A DNA stretch of 64,000 nt from CAVUPF01 sp963743285 (lineage in GTDB: Bacteria > Actinomycetota > Thermoleophilia > Solirubrobacterales > 70-9), in the NCBI GenBank assembly GCA_963743285.1, contig CAVUPF010000008.1, positions 167,644-231,643 of the forward strand. The letters are read 5' to 3'. The position numbers were made by a program, and so were the translations under genes. Positions 50,966-60,167 of the stretch are shown here, piece by piece. Positions within the stretch are counted from its first letter, which is position 1. The number at the start of each line of letters is the position of its first letter. Below the pieces are notes generated by a model, which was not told the DNA's origin, ran no database searches, and saw only the letters and a list, made by a program, of their open reading frames with translations.

Positions 50966-51460
50966 CTACCAACCGACCGGGGGCCAGATGCGACGGGGTG
51001 GGGTGTAGCTCCCGTCATAGAGGGTGAGGCCGTGGACCGGTCGCTTGAGCTTGATGCGGGGACGCCACCCGATGCCAAGACCCGAGCAAGCCCGAACAAT
51101 GTTCGAGTTCGGAGGAATTGGTTCGACGTCTTCCTGATGCGCGGGACGCAGTAGGAATACGGTGATGATGGCTGATTTGAAAGGCCGTTCCGCTGTCTTG
51201 GAACGTTCGACCACTTTGATCTGGTCAATCGACGGCGGCGGCTCGCCGTAGCAATATCCGCTCGATACGGAGAGCCGGAAGGTACGCTTTGGTTCGACCG
51301 TTTTGGTCTTGAGTGGATTCGGGATCCAGTGTACGGCTTCGATCTTCGCTGGCACTTCGACGAATTCCGCAGCGAATGAGGAAGGAACAACGGCTCCGAA
51401 GGCGCAGGCGATCACTGACAAACTACAAGCGAACGTGGCCTTTTTCGCTCGACCTCCCAT
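50966..51460 (-). CDS. Small exported protein, tandemly duplicated
   Basis: 164 residues with a signal peptide (about 1-30, ending SFAAE). The mature part is beta-rich with two Cys (SGYCYGEPPPS, IVRACSGLG) and the motif KAERPFKSAIITVFLLRP-like (RPFKSAIITVFLL) conserved in the adjacent copy. C-terminal LTLYDGSYTPPRR.WPP is shared too. TACCAT lies 8 nt before ATG 51460. No family recognised. Confidence 0.6.
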   Translation of the reverse strand: MGGRAKKATFACSLSVIACAFGAVVPSSFAAEFVEVPAKIEAVHWIPNPLKTKTVEPKRTFRLSVSSGYCYGEPPPSIDQIKVVERSKTAERPFKSAIITVFLLRPAHQEDVEPIPPNSNIVRACSGLGIGWRPRIKLKRPVHGLTLYDGSYTPPRRIWPPVGW

Positions 51461-51605
51461 CAGCGTTCATGGTAGCGCGACGCGACCGTCTCACTGAAGG
51501 GACAGAAAGTGACCGCTGCTGAACTGCCCGCGCGGCACCGAATGAGCAAGATTCGGACTGATTGACCCCTCAGAACTGACAACGACCTAGTCGGAAAGTG
51601 GCGGG

Positions 51606-51818
51606 TCAGTGGTCCGGCACAGAGCACGACACCTCAGACGCGCCGTGGCCCCTTCGCTGGACCTGCCTTTCGATCCTGGCGCAAGTTGCAATGCGATCCA
51701 CCTGTAGGAACAGGTCACCGGAAAACAGACGCTTTTCCCCGTCGTGAGCGACCACCACGACCGCAGCGACTACGAACGCCACGTAGGCGGTCCAGATCAG
51801 GCGAGATCGGCGTCCCAC
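51606..51818 (-). CDS. Tiny single-helix membrane protein, paralogue 1
   Basis: 70 residues: MGRRSRLIWTAYVAFVVAAV forms one TM helix, followed by an external-type domain with a Cys (IATCARIE) and the ending SEVSCSVPDH. It is a paralogue of the gene at 52135-52425, which has the same start pattern (M-x-RRS.LIWT.Y..FVVAAV) and identical last ten residues. GTG start. Function unknown. Confidence 0.55.
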   Translation of the reverse strand: MGRRSRLIWTAYVAFVVAAVVVVAHDGEKRLFSGDLFLQVDRIATCARIERQVQRRGHGASEVSCSVPDH

Positions 51819-51832
51819 GGACGATGCCGTCG

Positions 51833-52036
51833 CTAGGCGTCGAGCCGGTACATGGGATTGCCGCTCGGGAAGCAGCGCTCGTGAAAGAAGACGGCGATGC
51901 CGTCGCCGGTCTCGCGCGGTCCACCGAAGGTAGTCAGATCCTCCTGCGGGAACGCCCGCACCACATTTGCGGCATCGGGATCGACCGCGACTCTACACAG
52001 CTCACAGACCGTAATCAAACCGTCGTCGTCGATCAT
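51833..52036 (-). CDS. Small Cys/His protein between the two paralogues
   Basis: 67 residues: LITVCELCRVAV carries a CxxC and VFFHERCFPSG an HxxC, together a plausible zinc-ribbon-like site. No signal peptide. The start at 52036 (MIDDDGLITVC) is set by TAGGAT (52044-52049) 7 nt upstream, and two earlier Met codons would lie in the promoter. Family unknown. Confidence 0.5.
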   Translation of the reverse strand: MIDDDGLITVCELCRVAVDPDAANVVRAFPQEDLTTFGGPRETGDGIAVFFHERCFPSGNPMYRLDA

Positions 52037-52134
52037 CTCCGTCATCCTAGCGAGGCGGGCGACTTCACGCCCACGACTGGGTGCATGAATCGTTCGACCA
52101 CCACTCAGCCGTACTCGGCGCGTGGGATGGCTGG

Positions 52135-52425
52135 TCAGTGGTCCGGCACAGAGCACGACACCTCAGACGTTTCTTCGCTCCGCACCGGGTACTTCTGTCT
52201 TAACTCGCGCAGGAGCTTGGCGCACTCGGCCTTAAACCGGGCCTCGTTCGGGCGATGTTGAGGTGTCCTGCTTCTGTAGAGGATGGACCCTCCGCCTTGG
52301 AGCGCCTGCGTCTGCTCTCCGACCTTCTTCGGATGAGCCTCCCCGTGGTTGCTCACCAGCACGATCACCGCTGCAACTACGAACACCAGGTAGACGGTCC
52401 AGATCAGTGCGGATCGACGTGCCAA
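52135..52425 (-). CDS. Tiny single-helix membrane protein, paralogue 2
   Basis: 96 residues. RRSALIWTVYLVFVVAAVIV is the TM helix, followed by a linker and a Cys-containing domain (FKAECAKLLRELRQKYP) ending SEVSCSVPDH, as in paralogue 1. A TTG at 52425 is chosen because TAGAGT is 6 nt upstream and the product then aligns from residue 1 with paralogue 1 (M-A-RRS versus M-G-RRS); a TTG at 52431 is alternative. Confidence 0.55.
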   Translation of the reverse strand: MARRSALIWTVYLVFVVAAVIVLVSNHGEAHPKKVGEQTQALQGGGSILYRSRTPQHRPNEARFKAECAKLLRELRQKYPVRSEETSEVSCSVPDH

Positions 52426-52434
52426 CGTCAAACT

Positions 52435-52923
52435 CTATCCACGTGGCCAGCTGTTTCTTCCGACCCCCGCGACCTCGAAATAGCGCTCGCCTCGATTGCA
52501 ACGTATCTCCAGCGGGTAGTCCGCGTGCGGGTAGATCCGACAGATCCAACGAGTGACGGTTTTCTTGACGGGATTCCTGACAGTGATGGGCCAGGTGCCG
52601 ACGGCATTCGGCAAGATCAGGAGAAACGCCTTCGCCGCCCGGCATGTCAGCTTGCTTGTCCTTGGCTCGATTCGATTCCGCCCGCGCTGGTTGTGTCCGT
52701 AGCAGCCGTCAAGGGGGTTCGGAGGGGAGCCGGCGCTCGATGAGCGAGCCATAGTTGGCGCGTCGCAGTAGGCGAGGCGCAGTGTGAGGACGCCCTCCTG
52801 GCCGCCGGCGAGCCTCAGCTGGGTGTAAGAGGAGCCAGTCGTTCCGCAGCTGACCTTGGCAAAGGCGGCGACACGGACCGGAGAGCGCGTGAAGGTTTCG
52901 GGATTCACAGTGCTGGGATTCAA
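52435..52923 (-). CDS. Hypothetical protein cut short by the IS left end (doubtful)
   Basis: Up to 162 residues from a TTG at 52923, only 15 bp from the IS701 terminus. TRSPVRVAAFAKVSCGTTG and LTCRAAKAFLLILPNAVGT look protein-like, with five or six Cys. The 5' part of the original gene was probably removed when the IS arrived. No family recognised. Confidence 0.35.
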   Translation of the reverse strand: MNPSTVNPETFTRSPVRVAAFAKVSCGTTGSSYTQLRLAGGQEGVLTLRLAYCDAPTMARSSSAGSPPNPLDGCYGHNQRGRNRIEPRTSKLTCRAAKAFLLILPNAVGTWPITVRNPVKKTVTRWICRIYPHADYPLEIRCNRGERYFEVAGVGRNSWPRG

Positions 52924-52937
52924 AGAGAACCCCCTAG

Positions 52938-54399
52938 TAGTGCTCCGTTAGCTCTTGCAGGAACTTCGCACTGAGCTGGCGAACCCCTCCGCCGATGGTC
53001 GAGATCGACGGAGGAGGACAGAATGAGTGAGGTGTCGGGACTCACGCCCGCAAAACTGCGAAGAGTTCGCGGCCGCCTGGTCGAGTTCGCCGAGCAGATG
53101 TTCGAGCCGATGCCGCGCAAGGACCAGCGCCGCTGGGGAGAGGTCTACCTGCGCGGGCTGATGTTGGACGGCAAGCGCAAGTCGATCGAGCCGATGGCGG
53201 CAAGGCTCGAGGATGGGGATGAGCAGTGCCTGCAGCAGTTCGTCAACCAGTCCCCGTGGGACTGGCAGCCGGTGCGAAGGGCGCTGGCCGAGCGGATCAG
53301 CGCCGAGCTAGAACCCGAGGCGTGGATCATCGACGATACGGGCTTCCCCAAGTTCGGGAAGATGTCGGTCGGCGTCGCGCGCCAGTACTGCGGCGCGCTG
53401 GGGAAGGTCGGCAACTGCCAGATCGGGGTCTCGGTCAACGCCGCCTCAGAGAGTGCGTCGTGTCCGCTCGATTGGCGGCTGTTCCTTCCCAAGGAGTGGG
53501 ACGAGGAGGGCGAGTTCAACTCCGATCGCCGCCAGAAGGCGAAGCTGCCGCCAGACATCCACCACACCGAGAAGTGGCGGCTGGCGCTGGAGATGATCGA
53601 CGAGCTTCGCTCCTGGGGGCTCGATCCGCCGGTCATCCTCGGTGACGGAGCCTACGGCGACACCACCGAGCTGCGCGCCGGCTTGGAGGAGCGCGGGCTC
53701 TCCTACGTGCTCGACGTCAAGGCAACGACCTCCGCCTATCGCGAGGAGGTCGTGCCCGAGCAGCCGCCGAAGCCCGCGGGGCGCGGTCGCCCGCCCGCCG
53801 CGCGCTACCGCGAGGATCCCTCCTCGCTCAAGGAACTGGCTCTGAGCGCGGGGAAGAAGCAAGCGGTGAGCGTCACCTGGCGTGAGGGGACGCGCGGCAA
53901 GATGAGCTCGCGCTTCCTCGTGCTCAGGGTCCGTCCGGCGAATATCGGGCTGCGCCACAAGGCTCACAAGGCCGGCGAGGAGCTGGCGCTCCGCTGGCTG
54001 ATCTGCGAGTGGCCCTCCAAAGAGTCAGAGCCGACCAAGTACTGGCTCTCCAACCTGGCGCCCGAGACGCCGCTCAAAGAGCTGGTACGCCTCGCCAAGC
54101 TGCGCTGGCGCATCGAGCAGGACTACCGCGAGTTAAAGGACGCCCTCGGCCTGGACCACTTCGAGGGCCGCACCTACCGCGGCTGGAACCACCACGTCAC
54201 GCTCGTCTCCATCGCACACGCCTTCCTCACCCTGGAGCGAGAACGCTGCCCTCCAGCCAGGGCGGCAGCCTGACCCTCTTCGGGGTCGTTCGGGAGCTGC
54301 AAGGGCTCCTGGCCTGCTGGCAGGGAACCTGCACCACCTGCCGCAGAGAGCTGCCGCCCGATCACCCGCTGCGGGCACCACCGAGCTAACGGAGCACTA
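52938..54399 (+). mobile_element. Complete IS701-type insertion sequence (1462 bp)
   Basis: Perfect 17-bp terminal inverted repeats TAGTGCTCCGTTAGCTC occur at 52938-52954 and, inverted, at 54383-54399. One transposase gene fills the interior. Flanks are CTAG (left, 52934-52937) and TTAG (right, 54400-54403). IS701 elements duplicate 4 bp of YTAR, and both flanks fit YTAR but differ in the first base, so the two sides may not derive from one insertion event. Confidence 0.9.
53023..54273 (+). CDS. IS701-family DDE transposase
   Basis: 416 residues. The catalytic acids appear in order: AWIIDDTGFPKFGK (first Asp), PPVILGDGAYGDTTELR (second Asp), and the C-terminal DYRELKDALGLDHFEGRTY (Glu of the Y-(2)-R-(3)-E-(6)-K signature region). 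It cuts and pastes its IS as a dimer. Full length, no frameshift, 85 bp inside the left terminal repeat, so the element may be active. Confidence 0.94.
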   Translation: MSEVSGLTPAKLRRVRGRLVEFAEQMFEPMPRKDQRRWGEVYLRGLMLDGKRKSIEPMAARLEDGDEQCLQQFVNQSPWDWQPVRRALAERISAELEPEAWIIDDTGFPKFGKMSVGVARQYCGALGKVGNCQIGVSVNAASESASCPLDWRLFLPKEWDEEGEFNSDRRQKAKLPPDIHHTEKWRLALEMIDELRSWGLDPPVILGDGAYGDTTELRAGLEERGLSYVLDVKATTSAYREEVVPEQPPKPAGRGRPPAARYREDPSSLKELALSAGKKQAVSVTWREGTRGKMSSRFLVLRVRPANIGLRHKAHKAGEELALRWLICEWPSKESEPTKYWLSNLAPETPLKELVRLAKLRWRIEQDYRELKDALGLDHFEGRTYRGWNHHVTLVSIAHAFLTLERERCPPARAAA

Positions 54400-55024
54400 T
54401 TAGGTCGACCATCTCCCTTGCCAGCTCGGGCTTTGAGGGCCGCTCGGGGTCGGGCTTGCCCTTCGGGATGTGCTTGCGCTTGGGCTGCCAGAGGCGGAAG
54501 AGGATCGGCAGGCAGACGGTGCGGGCGAGGAACGGGAGCTTGACGTCGATCCCGACCACGACCCAGTTGTTGCCCCATGCGACCGCCGATCGGTCCGAGT
54601 TGGCGGTCGCGTCGTGGTGCCAGAAGGTCGCGTGGACCTTGCGGCCCAGGCGGTGAAGCAGCGTGTCGTCGACCGGCAGGACCAGCGCCGCCCCGGGCTC
54701 GGTCAGCCGTGCGACGATCACGTCCGAGAGCAGCAGCCCGAGCTCGTCGGGCGACCAGCGCGCGTGGCTGAAGAAGCGGTGCGCCCGGGCATGGTGCCAG
54801 ACGCCCGCAAGCCTGGCGCCGACCAGCATCCCGGTGACCGTGCGCAGCCCGGTCTGGGAGATCTGGCCGACCACCAGCGCGCGGAAGGTCCGAAACGTCG
54901 GGCGGGTGAAGCACGGCGCGAGCAGGACGAGCAGCGCGTCCAGCGAAGCAGGCAGGCAGAGCATCGGTGGCGACCTCCGTGGGCGCCGCGGGACCGGGAA
55001 GCGACCCGCCCACGGCATCGACAA
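54386..55024 (-). pseudogene. Transposase truncated at the IS701 boundary
   Basis: About 205 residues of a second DDE transposase (SLDALLVLLAPCFTRPTF, HHARAHRFFSHARWSPDELG, VLPVDDTLLHRLGRKVHATF with its first Asp). The sequence stops where the IS701 right terminal repeat begins (REMVDLI then IS bases). The continuation is not found left of the IS at 52937, so its C-terminal half is lost. TTG 55024 or ATG 55018/54964 could be the start. Confidence 0.85.
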
Positions 55025-55329
55025 TGGACGCCCACCGCTTCGGGGAAGCCGCCGGTGCTCCTCCCCCTCGCCGTCCGCTCAGAGTGCCGCTTCGCTCAGC
55101 CGTGGCGTCTCGTCAAGGCCACGCCCCTCACTGCTTCTCGACCCGTCGAAAGTGCGAAAGTCGAGTCCCTCTGGACCGCCCAAGATAAGCACCCGAGACC
55201 TGTTGCCCAGAGCTGCCCGCGTAGCCCACCCTCGTGGTTGCGCTGCGCCTGCCCTCCTTCCAGATGGCCGCACCTTCGAACCCCCAACCCGATCCGAACA
55301 CGTCCACCGTCCCACCGGTGCCCAGCGAC
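55025..55329. other. Intergenic stretch without recognised features
   Basis: About 300 bp between the truncated transposase and the TetR-type gene. Frames open on both strands give no family match, and no terminal repeat of the truncated transposase element was found. It may contain the far end of that older element. Confidence 0.4.
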
Positions 55330-56437
55330 CTACCGACCCGCCGGGACCGCCTCCCTGAGGTCGTCCGCTCCGCGCGCCACGCCATACGCCTTCTCCGCCC
55401 CCACGAACGGAGCCAGCGCCACGTAGACGGCGTTCGCCACCATCCGCTCGGCCCTCCGCGTCGTGCCGTTCTCCTTGGCTTGCTCGTAGAGCAGCGCGTA
55501 GATCGCCCCGCCGATCGCCTCCGCGGCGACCGGCGGGGTCTCCGGCGCCAGCTCAAATCCCGGCCTCAGCAGCCCCTCGATCAGCTCGCTCACCACCTCG
55601 CGCTGCCCCAGGGTCCGTTTCCCCCTCGCATACATCTTCACCCCGCCGAGCGCCGCGAACTCGGGCTCTTCGGCGCCGAAGGAGAACATCGCCGTCAACG
55701 TGTCGCGCACCGCGCTCGGCCAGTCCGGGGCGCCCCGCAGCTCCGGCAGCGCAGCGGCCAGCAGTTTCGAGGAGCCGGCATCCAAAGCGGCTGCCAGGCA
55801 ATCGTCCTTGTTGACGAAGTGTTCGTAAAAGGATCTCTGCGAGGTCCTCGCGAGACCTACGATTTGTGCCACCGTCGTCTTCTCGGTAGCCCTTCTCCGC
55901 GACGATCGCGGCAAGCGCCCGGAGGATCCGCTCCTGTTGTCTCGCGCCAGCTTGGCGCTCCTCCAAGGACGCGGCCTCGGTTCGCTTGCCGCGCGGAACT
56001 CGAAGCGAGCCTGGGGGAGGGGGGTAGCTGATCAACCACTCCCAGAGCTGCGGCGCCAGCTCGATCAGCTCCTCCTCCTGCCCCATGTTGAGGCGCTTGT
56101 GGATCACCTTCTGCACCCCGCCGATCAGTGCCGCCACGATCTCCGCCGGCATCTTCTCGCCCCCGGCGCTCGAGCCAAGCAGCCGCTGCCCCAGTGCCTC
56201 AAAGCCATCGAGCATTCGTTCCGCGAGCGCGACGCCGACCGGCCCTGCGGCGTAGAGCTCGAAGTACATTTTCGACGCCGCCGGCTGGGTGACGATCGTT
56301 CCTATAAGCGTCTCGAAGGCGTGCCTGGCCTCCCCCGCGTCCGCCAGCTCCGTTTCTATTTCGACCGTCTCCAGCACCGGCTCGACCAGTGCGTCCATCG
56401 CCGCCAGGAAGCAGCCGTCCTTGTCCTTGAAGTGTTT
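55330..56437 (-). pseudogene. Tandem TetR-type regulator, frameshifted and missing its first HTH
   Basis: One minus-strand gene encodes two TetR units in series. The first retains only HFKDKDGCFLAAMDALVEPV and its ligand domain (IVTQPAASKMYFELYAAGPV). The second HTH follows (RILRALAAIVAEKGYRE), then after a one-base insertion near 55875 TTVAQIVGLARTSQRSFYEHF and the ligand domain to 55330. Double-TetR fusions occur in Thermoleophilia as far as I recall. The N-terminal HTH ends abruptly at ~56437, where plus-strand DNA of another gene begins. Confidence 0.75.
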
Positions 56438-57249
56438 ATCCGCGTCTACATCTCCCGCCCGAACTTCACGATCAACCCGACCAACTGCGAACCGACGCCT
56501 GCGTCTCCGACCCTGACCGGCTCCAGCCCCCCCTTCGCCAACCCCGATGAAACGAGCGCCTCGGTCTCAGATCTCTTCCAGGTCTCCAACTGCACGGCCC
56601 TCGGGTTTCGCCCCCAAGCTCAGCCTCAAGCTGGTCGGCCCCACCCACAAGGACGCCTTCCCGGCCCTGCACGCCGTCCTTACCGAGCGCCCGGGCGACG
56701 CCAACATCGCCAGCGCCGCGGTCATCCTGCCCGGCTCGGAGTACCTCGCGCAGGCCCACCTCGTCACCGCCTGCGCGAAGAGCGTCTTCGAAGCCCACAG
56801 CTGCCCCCCCGGCTCGATCTACGGCGATTAGCCCGCGTCTACTCCCCGCTCACCGAAGAAGCGCTCGAAGGCCCGGTCTACCTGGCAGCGGTCTGCGTCC
56901 ACCCGCTCCCCGACCTGGTCGTCGCTCTGCACGGCGACGAACGGCCTCGAAATCGATCTCGATGCCCGGGTCGACTCGATCCGGGGCGGATGCGGGCGAC
57001 CTTCGAAGCACCTCCCCGACGCGCCTGCCTCGCGCTTCGAACTCACCCTCTTCGGGGGTAGCCGAGGCCTGCTGGTCAACTCCACCAACGTCTGCAACGC
57101 ACCAGGCGTCGCCCCGACCGGCTTCGTCGGCCAGAACAACACCGGCTATGCGCCGATATCGTCCTCGCCAACCAGTGCCAAAGTCATCACGGCAGGCACA
57201 AGACGCACCGCAAGCGCATCGTGCCACGCGAAAAAGGAGCGGGAAATGA
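56438..57249 (+). pseudogene. Exported-protein fragment, N-terminally truncated, multiply frameshifted
   Basis: Plus-strand pieces in alternating frames form one beta-rich protein: FTINPTNCEPTPASPTLTG, FAPKLSLKLVGPTHKDAFP, ANIASAAVILPGSEYLAQAH, ALEGPVYLAAVCVHPLPDL, LPDAPASRFELTLFGG and GLLVNSTNVCN. At least four one-base shifts are needed. This repeat family is common in Solirubrobacterales secreted proteins. The signal peptide and N-terminal half are missing at the 56437 junction. It probably ends at TGA 57247-57249, overlapping the next ATG. Confidence 0.7.
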
Positions 57250-59301
57250 GATCCGCCGACTCTTCTCTGGCCGCGCCGCTTCTCGTCCTCGCTCTGCTGG
57301 GCGTTGCCGGGGAGCGCCCTCGCGGTGACGCTCAGCCATCCCCTCGTGACGACGATCAAGGCACGGCTACGAAGACGCCTGCGGCGTCGCCTTCGATGGC
57401 GGCGAAATGCTGGCGTCTCCGACTATTACCACGATCAGGTAGTCGGACCGGGCGGGAAGATCCTCAACGAGGATCCCGACCGGTGGGCCGTGCAAGCTCG
57501 CCTTCGACGTCGCCGGCAACCTCTACGTCTACAACTACCACCACGACGTGGTCCGCTTCGCCTCCTCCGAAATCCCCGATGGGCCCGGGGAAGTGATCGA
57601 CTCCTCCCAGCCCACCGGCCTCGCCGTCGATCCCGCCACGGGCGATCTCTACGTCGCCCACCGCACCTACGTCAGCGAGTACGCGGCACCGGTCAAAGCC
57701 GGAGATCCTCCGGTTGCGACGATCGGGCTCGGCGACCTCGGTGAAGCCTACGGCCTCGCCGTCTCCGACTACCCCTCCACGGCGGCGATACGTTTACGTC
57801 GCCGACGCCGCCACCAACACGGTCAAGGTCTTCGGTCCCACTGGTAACCTGATCGAAGAACTCGACGGTGCCGCCACCCCCCAGGGCCATTTCACCTACT
57901 TCGTCAACGGCGAACTCGCCCTCGACAACAGCCCCGAATCGCCCTCCTACGGGCACCTCTACGTCCTCGATGCGATCGGTCACGGCACGACTGGAGAAGC
58001 CGTTATCGATGAGTTCAACGCACAAGGCGACTACCGCGCCCAGATCGCCGGCTTCACCGACGCCGAACCCTCCGGCATCGCGATCAAGCCTTCCAAAGGC
58101 AACGTCTACGTCACCTCCGGCAACACCGAAGGCTCGCTGGTCTTCGAATACGGGCCGACCGCCCCGGCCTTCACGCTGACCGCCGAAAAGAGCGGCGCCG
58201 GCGGCGGCACTCTCAGCACCTCGCCGTCGGGCATCGTCTGCGGACCCGCCTGCACAGCCGAATACGACCAGGAAGAACGGATCACCTTGGCGGCGATCCC
58301 CGACCCGCACTCCGACTTCACCGGCTGGACCGTGAAAGGCCCGGGCAACGAAGGCGGAGTGTGCCCCGGCACCGGCACCTGCACCCTGCTTCTCTTCGGC
58401 GACACCGAAGTCACCGCCAATTTCGAACCCGCCCACCTGAACAAACTCGAAGTCTCGCTCACCGGCTCGGGCTACTGGCACGGTGACAAGCGAACCAGCC
58501 GCGATCAGTTGCGATTCGGGGACCTGCAGCGAAGAATTCGCCGCAGGCGCCCCCGTCGTCCTCACTGCCACCCCCGCCGCCCACAACAAGGTGGCCAGTT
58601 GGGGCGGCTGCGACTCCACGCCCCAGCCCGACGTCTGCGAAGTGACCATGTCCGGGGCCAAAGCGGTCTCGGTCACCTTCGTCCCGACTCCCCAGCCCAG
58701 CCTGAGCGTCGCCGAGACGGGTACCGGCCAGGGCACGGTCACCAGCTACCCGCCGGGGATCTCCTGCCCGGGCAGCTGCTCCTCATCCTTCGACGAAGGC
58801 TCCACCGTCTATTTGGTGGCGGCCCCCTCGCCGGGCACTGGCTTCGGCGGCTTCTCCGGTGGCGGCTGCGAAGGGACGGCGACGCTCTGCGCGGTGACGA
58901 TGTCCTCTGCCACCGAAGTTCAGGCGCAGTTCACCGGCACCGCCGCCGGCCCCGCCTCGACAGCGTCAACCGCTCGCCTAGGTCGGTCCCTCGCCCTCGC
59001 TTCGGTCCGCACCACTGGCGCTAGTGCGCTGCTCACCGTCAAGACCCCCGAAGCCGGCACGGTGCTGATCTCCAGCTCCGGGCTGCGGCCGGCCAAGCGG
59101 AGGCTCTCGGCCGGGACCTCGCGGGTCCGGGTGACCCTCGCTCGCAGGTCCCGCCGCGTCCTCGCTGCCCACCACCGTCTGCGGCTCAGAATCGCAATCG
59201 GGTTCCTGCCCTCGGGCGGGGCCGCGCCGGCCGCTACCGGCGCCACGCTTCGCTTTCGCTCCCCGGCGGGCAAAGCCGAAGCGCGCCGGAGCCGCCGTTG
59301 A
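57246..59301 (+). CDS. Secreted NHL/beta-propeller protein with Big-type repeats, frameshifted
   Basis: A ~680-residue exported protein in pieces: signal peptide (LAAPLLVLALLGVAG), propeller-like repeats (DVAGNLYVYNYHHD, GLAVDPATGDLYVAH, HLYVLDAIGHG, GIAIKPSKGNVYVTS), two or three InlB-type B-repeats (GTVTSEPAAISCDSGTC, GTVTSYPPGISCPGSC) and a basic C-terminus. About five one-base shifts between 57300 and 58490 break it; the last 270 codons are intact. AAGGAG lies 7 nt before ATG 57246. Propeller proteins often bind ligands at the surface. Glu is almost always GAA. Confidence 0.75.
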
Positions 59302-59369
59302 CCGGCCGGCGCCGCAGCCGCAGGGCGCGGCGAGTGTTTTAGTTTTCGAAGACTTAGGAAAGGAAGCAG

Positions 59370-60167
59370 ATGTCAGTTCCAAAAACAACACGGTTCGCTG
59401 CCACAGTTGGCATCGGCCTCGTCGTGACCGCGCTCTTCGCCTCCCTCGCCCTCGCCGAAGTCACCCAGAAAGGAGACTTGCAGGTCACTGTCGCCGGCAA
59501 GCTCTCCCCGCACGTCTTGCCCCGCACCGGCTCAGCGCCGGTCGCCGTCACGCTCGGCGGCAAGATCTCCACTACCGATCAAACCGAACCCCCGCAGCTG
59601 CAGAAGCTGACGATCGAAATCAACCGCCAGGGACGCATCGACCCCGCCGGACTTCGCACTTGCCCCCTCGCCCAGCTTGAAACCACCAACAACAGCCGTG
59701 CCCTCTCCGCCTGCCGCTCGGCGCTGGTCGGCACCGGCCAGTTCTCCGGCACGATCACGCTTCCCGGCGCGGCCCCCTACCCGATCAAGGGGAAACTGTT
59801 GGTCTTCAACGGTATGGAAGGCCGAAAGCACGTGCTCTTCGGCCACATCTTCAGCCCCACTCCGTTCTCGACCTCCTTCGTCATCACCTTTGAAATCAAG
59901 AACGGCGGTCATGGCACCTACGGCACCGTCCTCACCGCCAACTTGAAGAAGGCGCTCGGCACGCAGCGCAACCTGACCGGGATCGAAATGACCCTCAACC
60001 GCCGCTACAGCTACCGGGGAGCGCAGCGCAGCTACGTCTCCGCCGCTTGCCCGGCGCCGAAGGGCATATCCGTCGTCGGCTACCCGCTGGCCCGCACTTC
60101 CTTCACCTTCGCCGACGGCGTGACGTTGCAGTCGACCCTCAACCGCACCTGCGGGGCGCGGGGGTGA
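59370..60167 (+). CDS. Secreted paralogue A of the KPTALP family
   Basis: 265 residues: signal peptide 1-29 (ASLALAEV), then a beta-rich mature domain. Core motifs APVAVTLGGKISTTDQTEPP, LRTCPLAQLE and ALVGTGQFSG recur in two neighbours (61568 and 62438). Two Cys near 94 and 112 and two near the C-terminus may form disulfides. GGAAAGGAAG precedes the ATG. Intact. Function unknown; the family seems restricted to Thermoleophilia as far as I know. Confidence 0.75.
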   Translation: MSVPKTTRFAATVGIGLVVTALFASLALAEVTQKGDLQVTVAGKLSPHVLPRTGSAPVAVTLGGKISTTDQTEPPQLQKLTIEINRQGRIDPAGLRTCPLAQLETTNNSRALSACRSALVGTGQFSGTITLPGAAPYPIKGKLLVFNGMEGRKHVLFGHIFSPTPFSTSFVITFEIKNGGHGTYGTVLTANLKKALGTQRNLTGIEMTLNRRYSYRGAQRSYVSAACPAPKGISVVGYPLARTSFTFADGVTLQSTLNRTCGARG

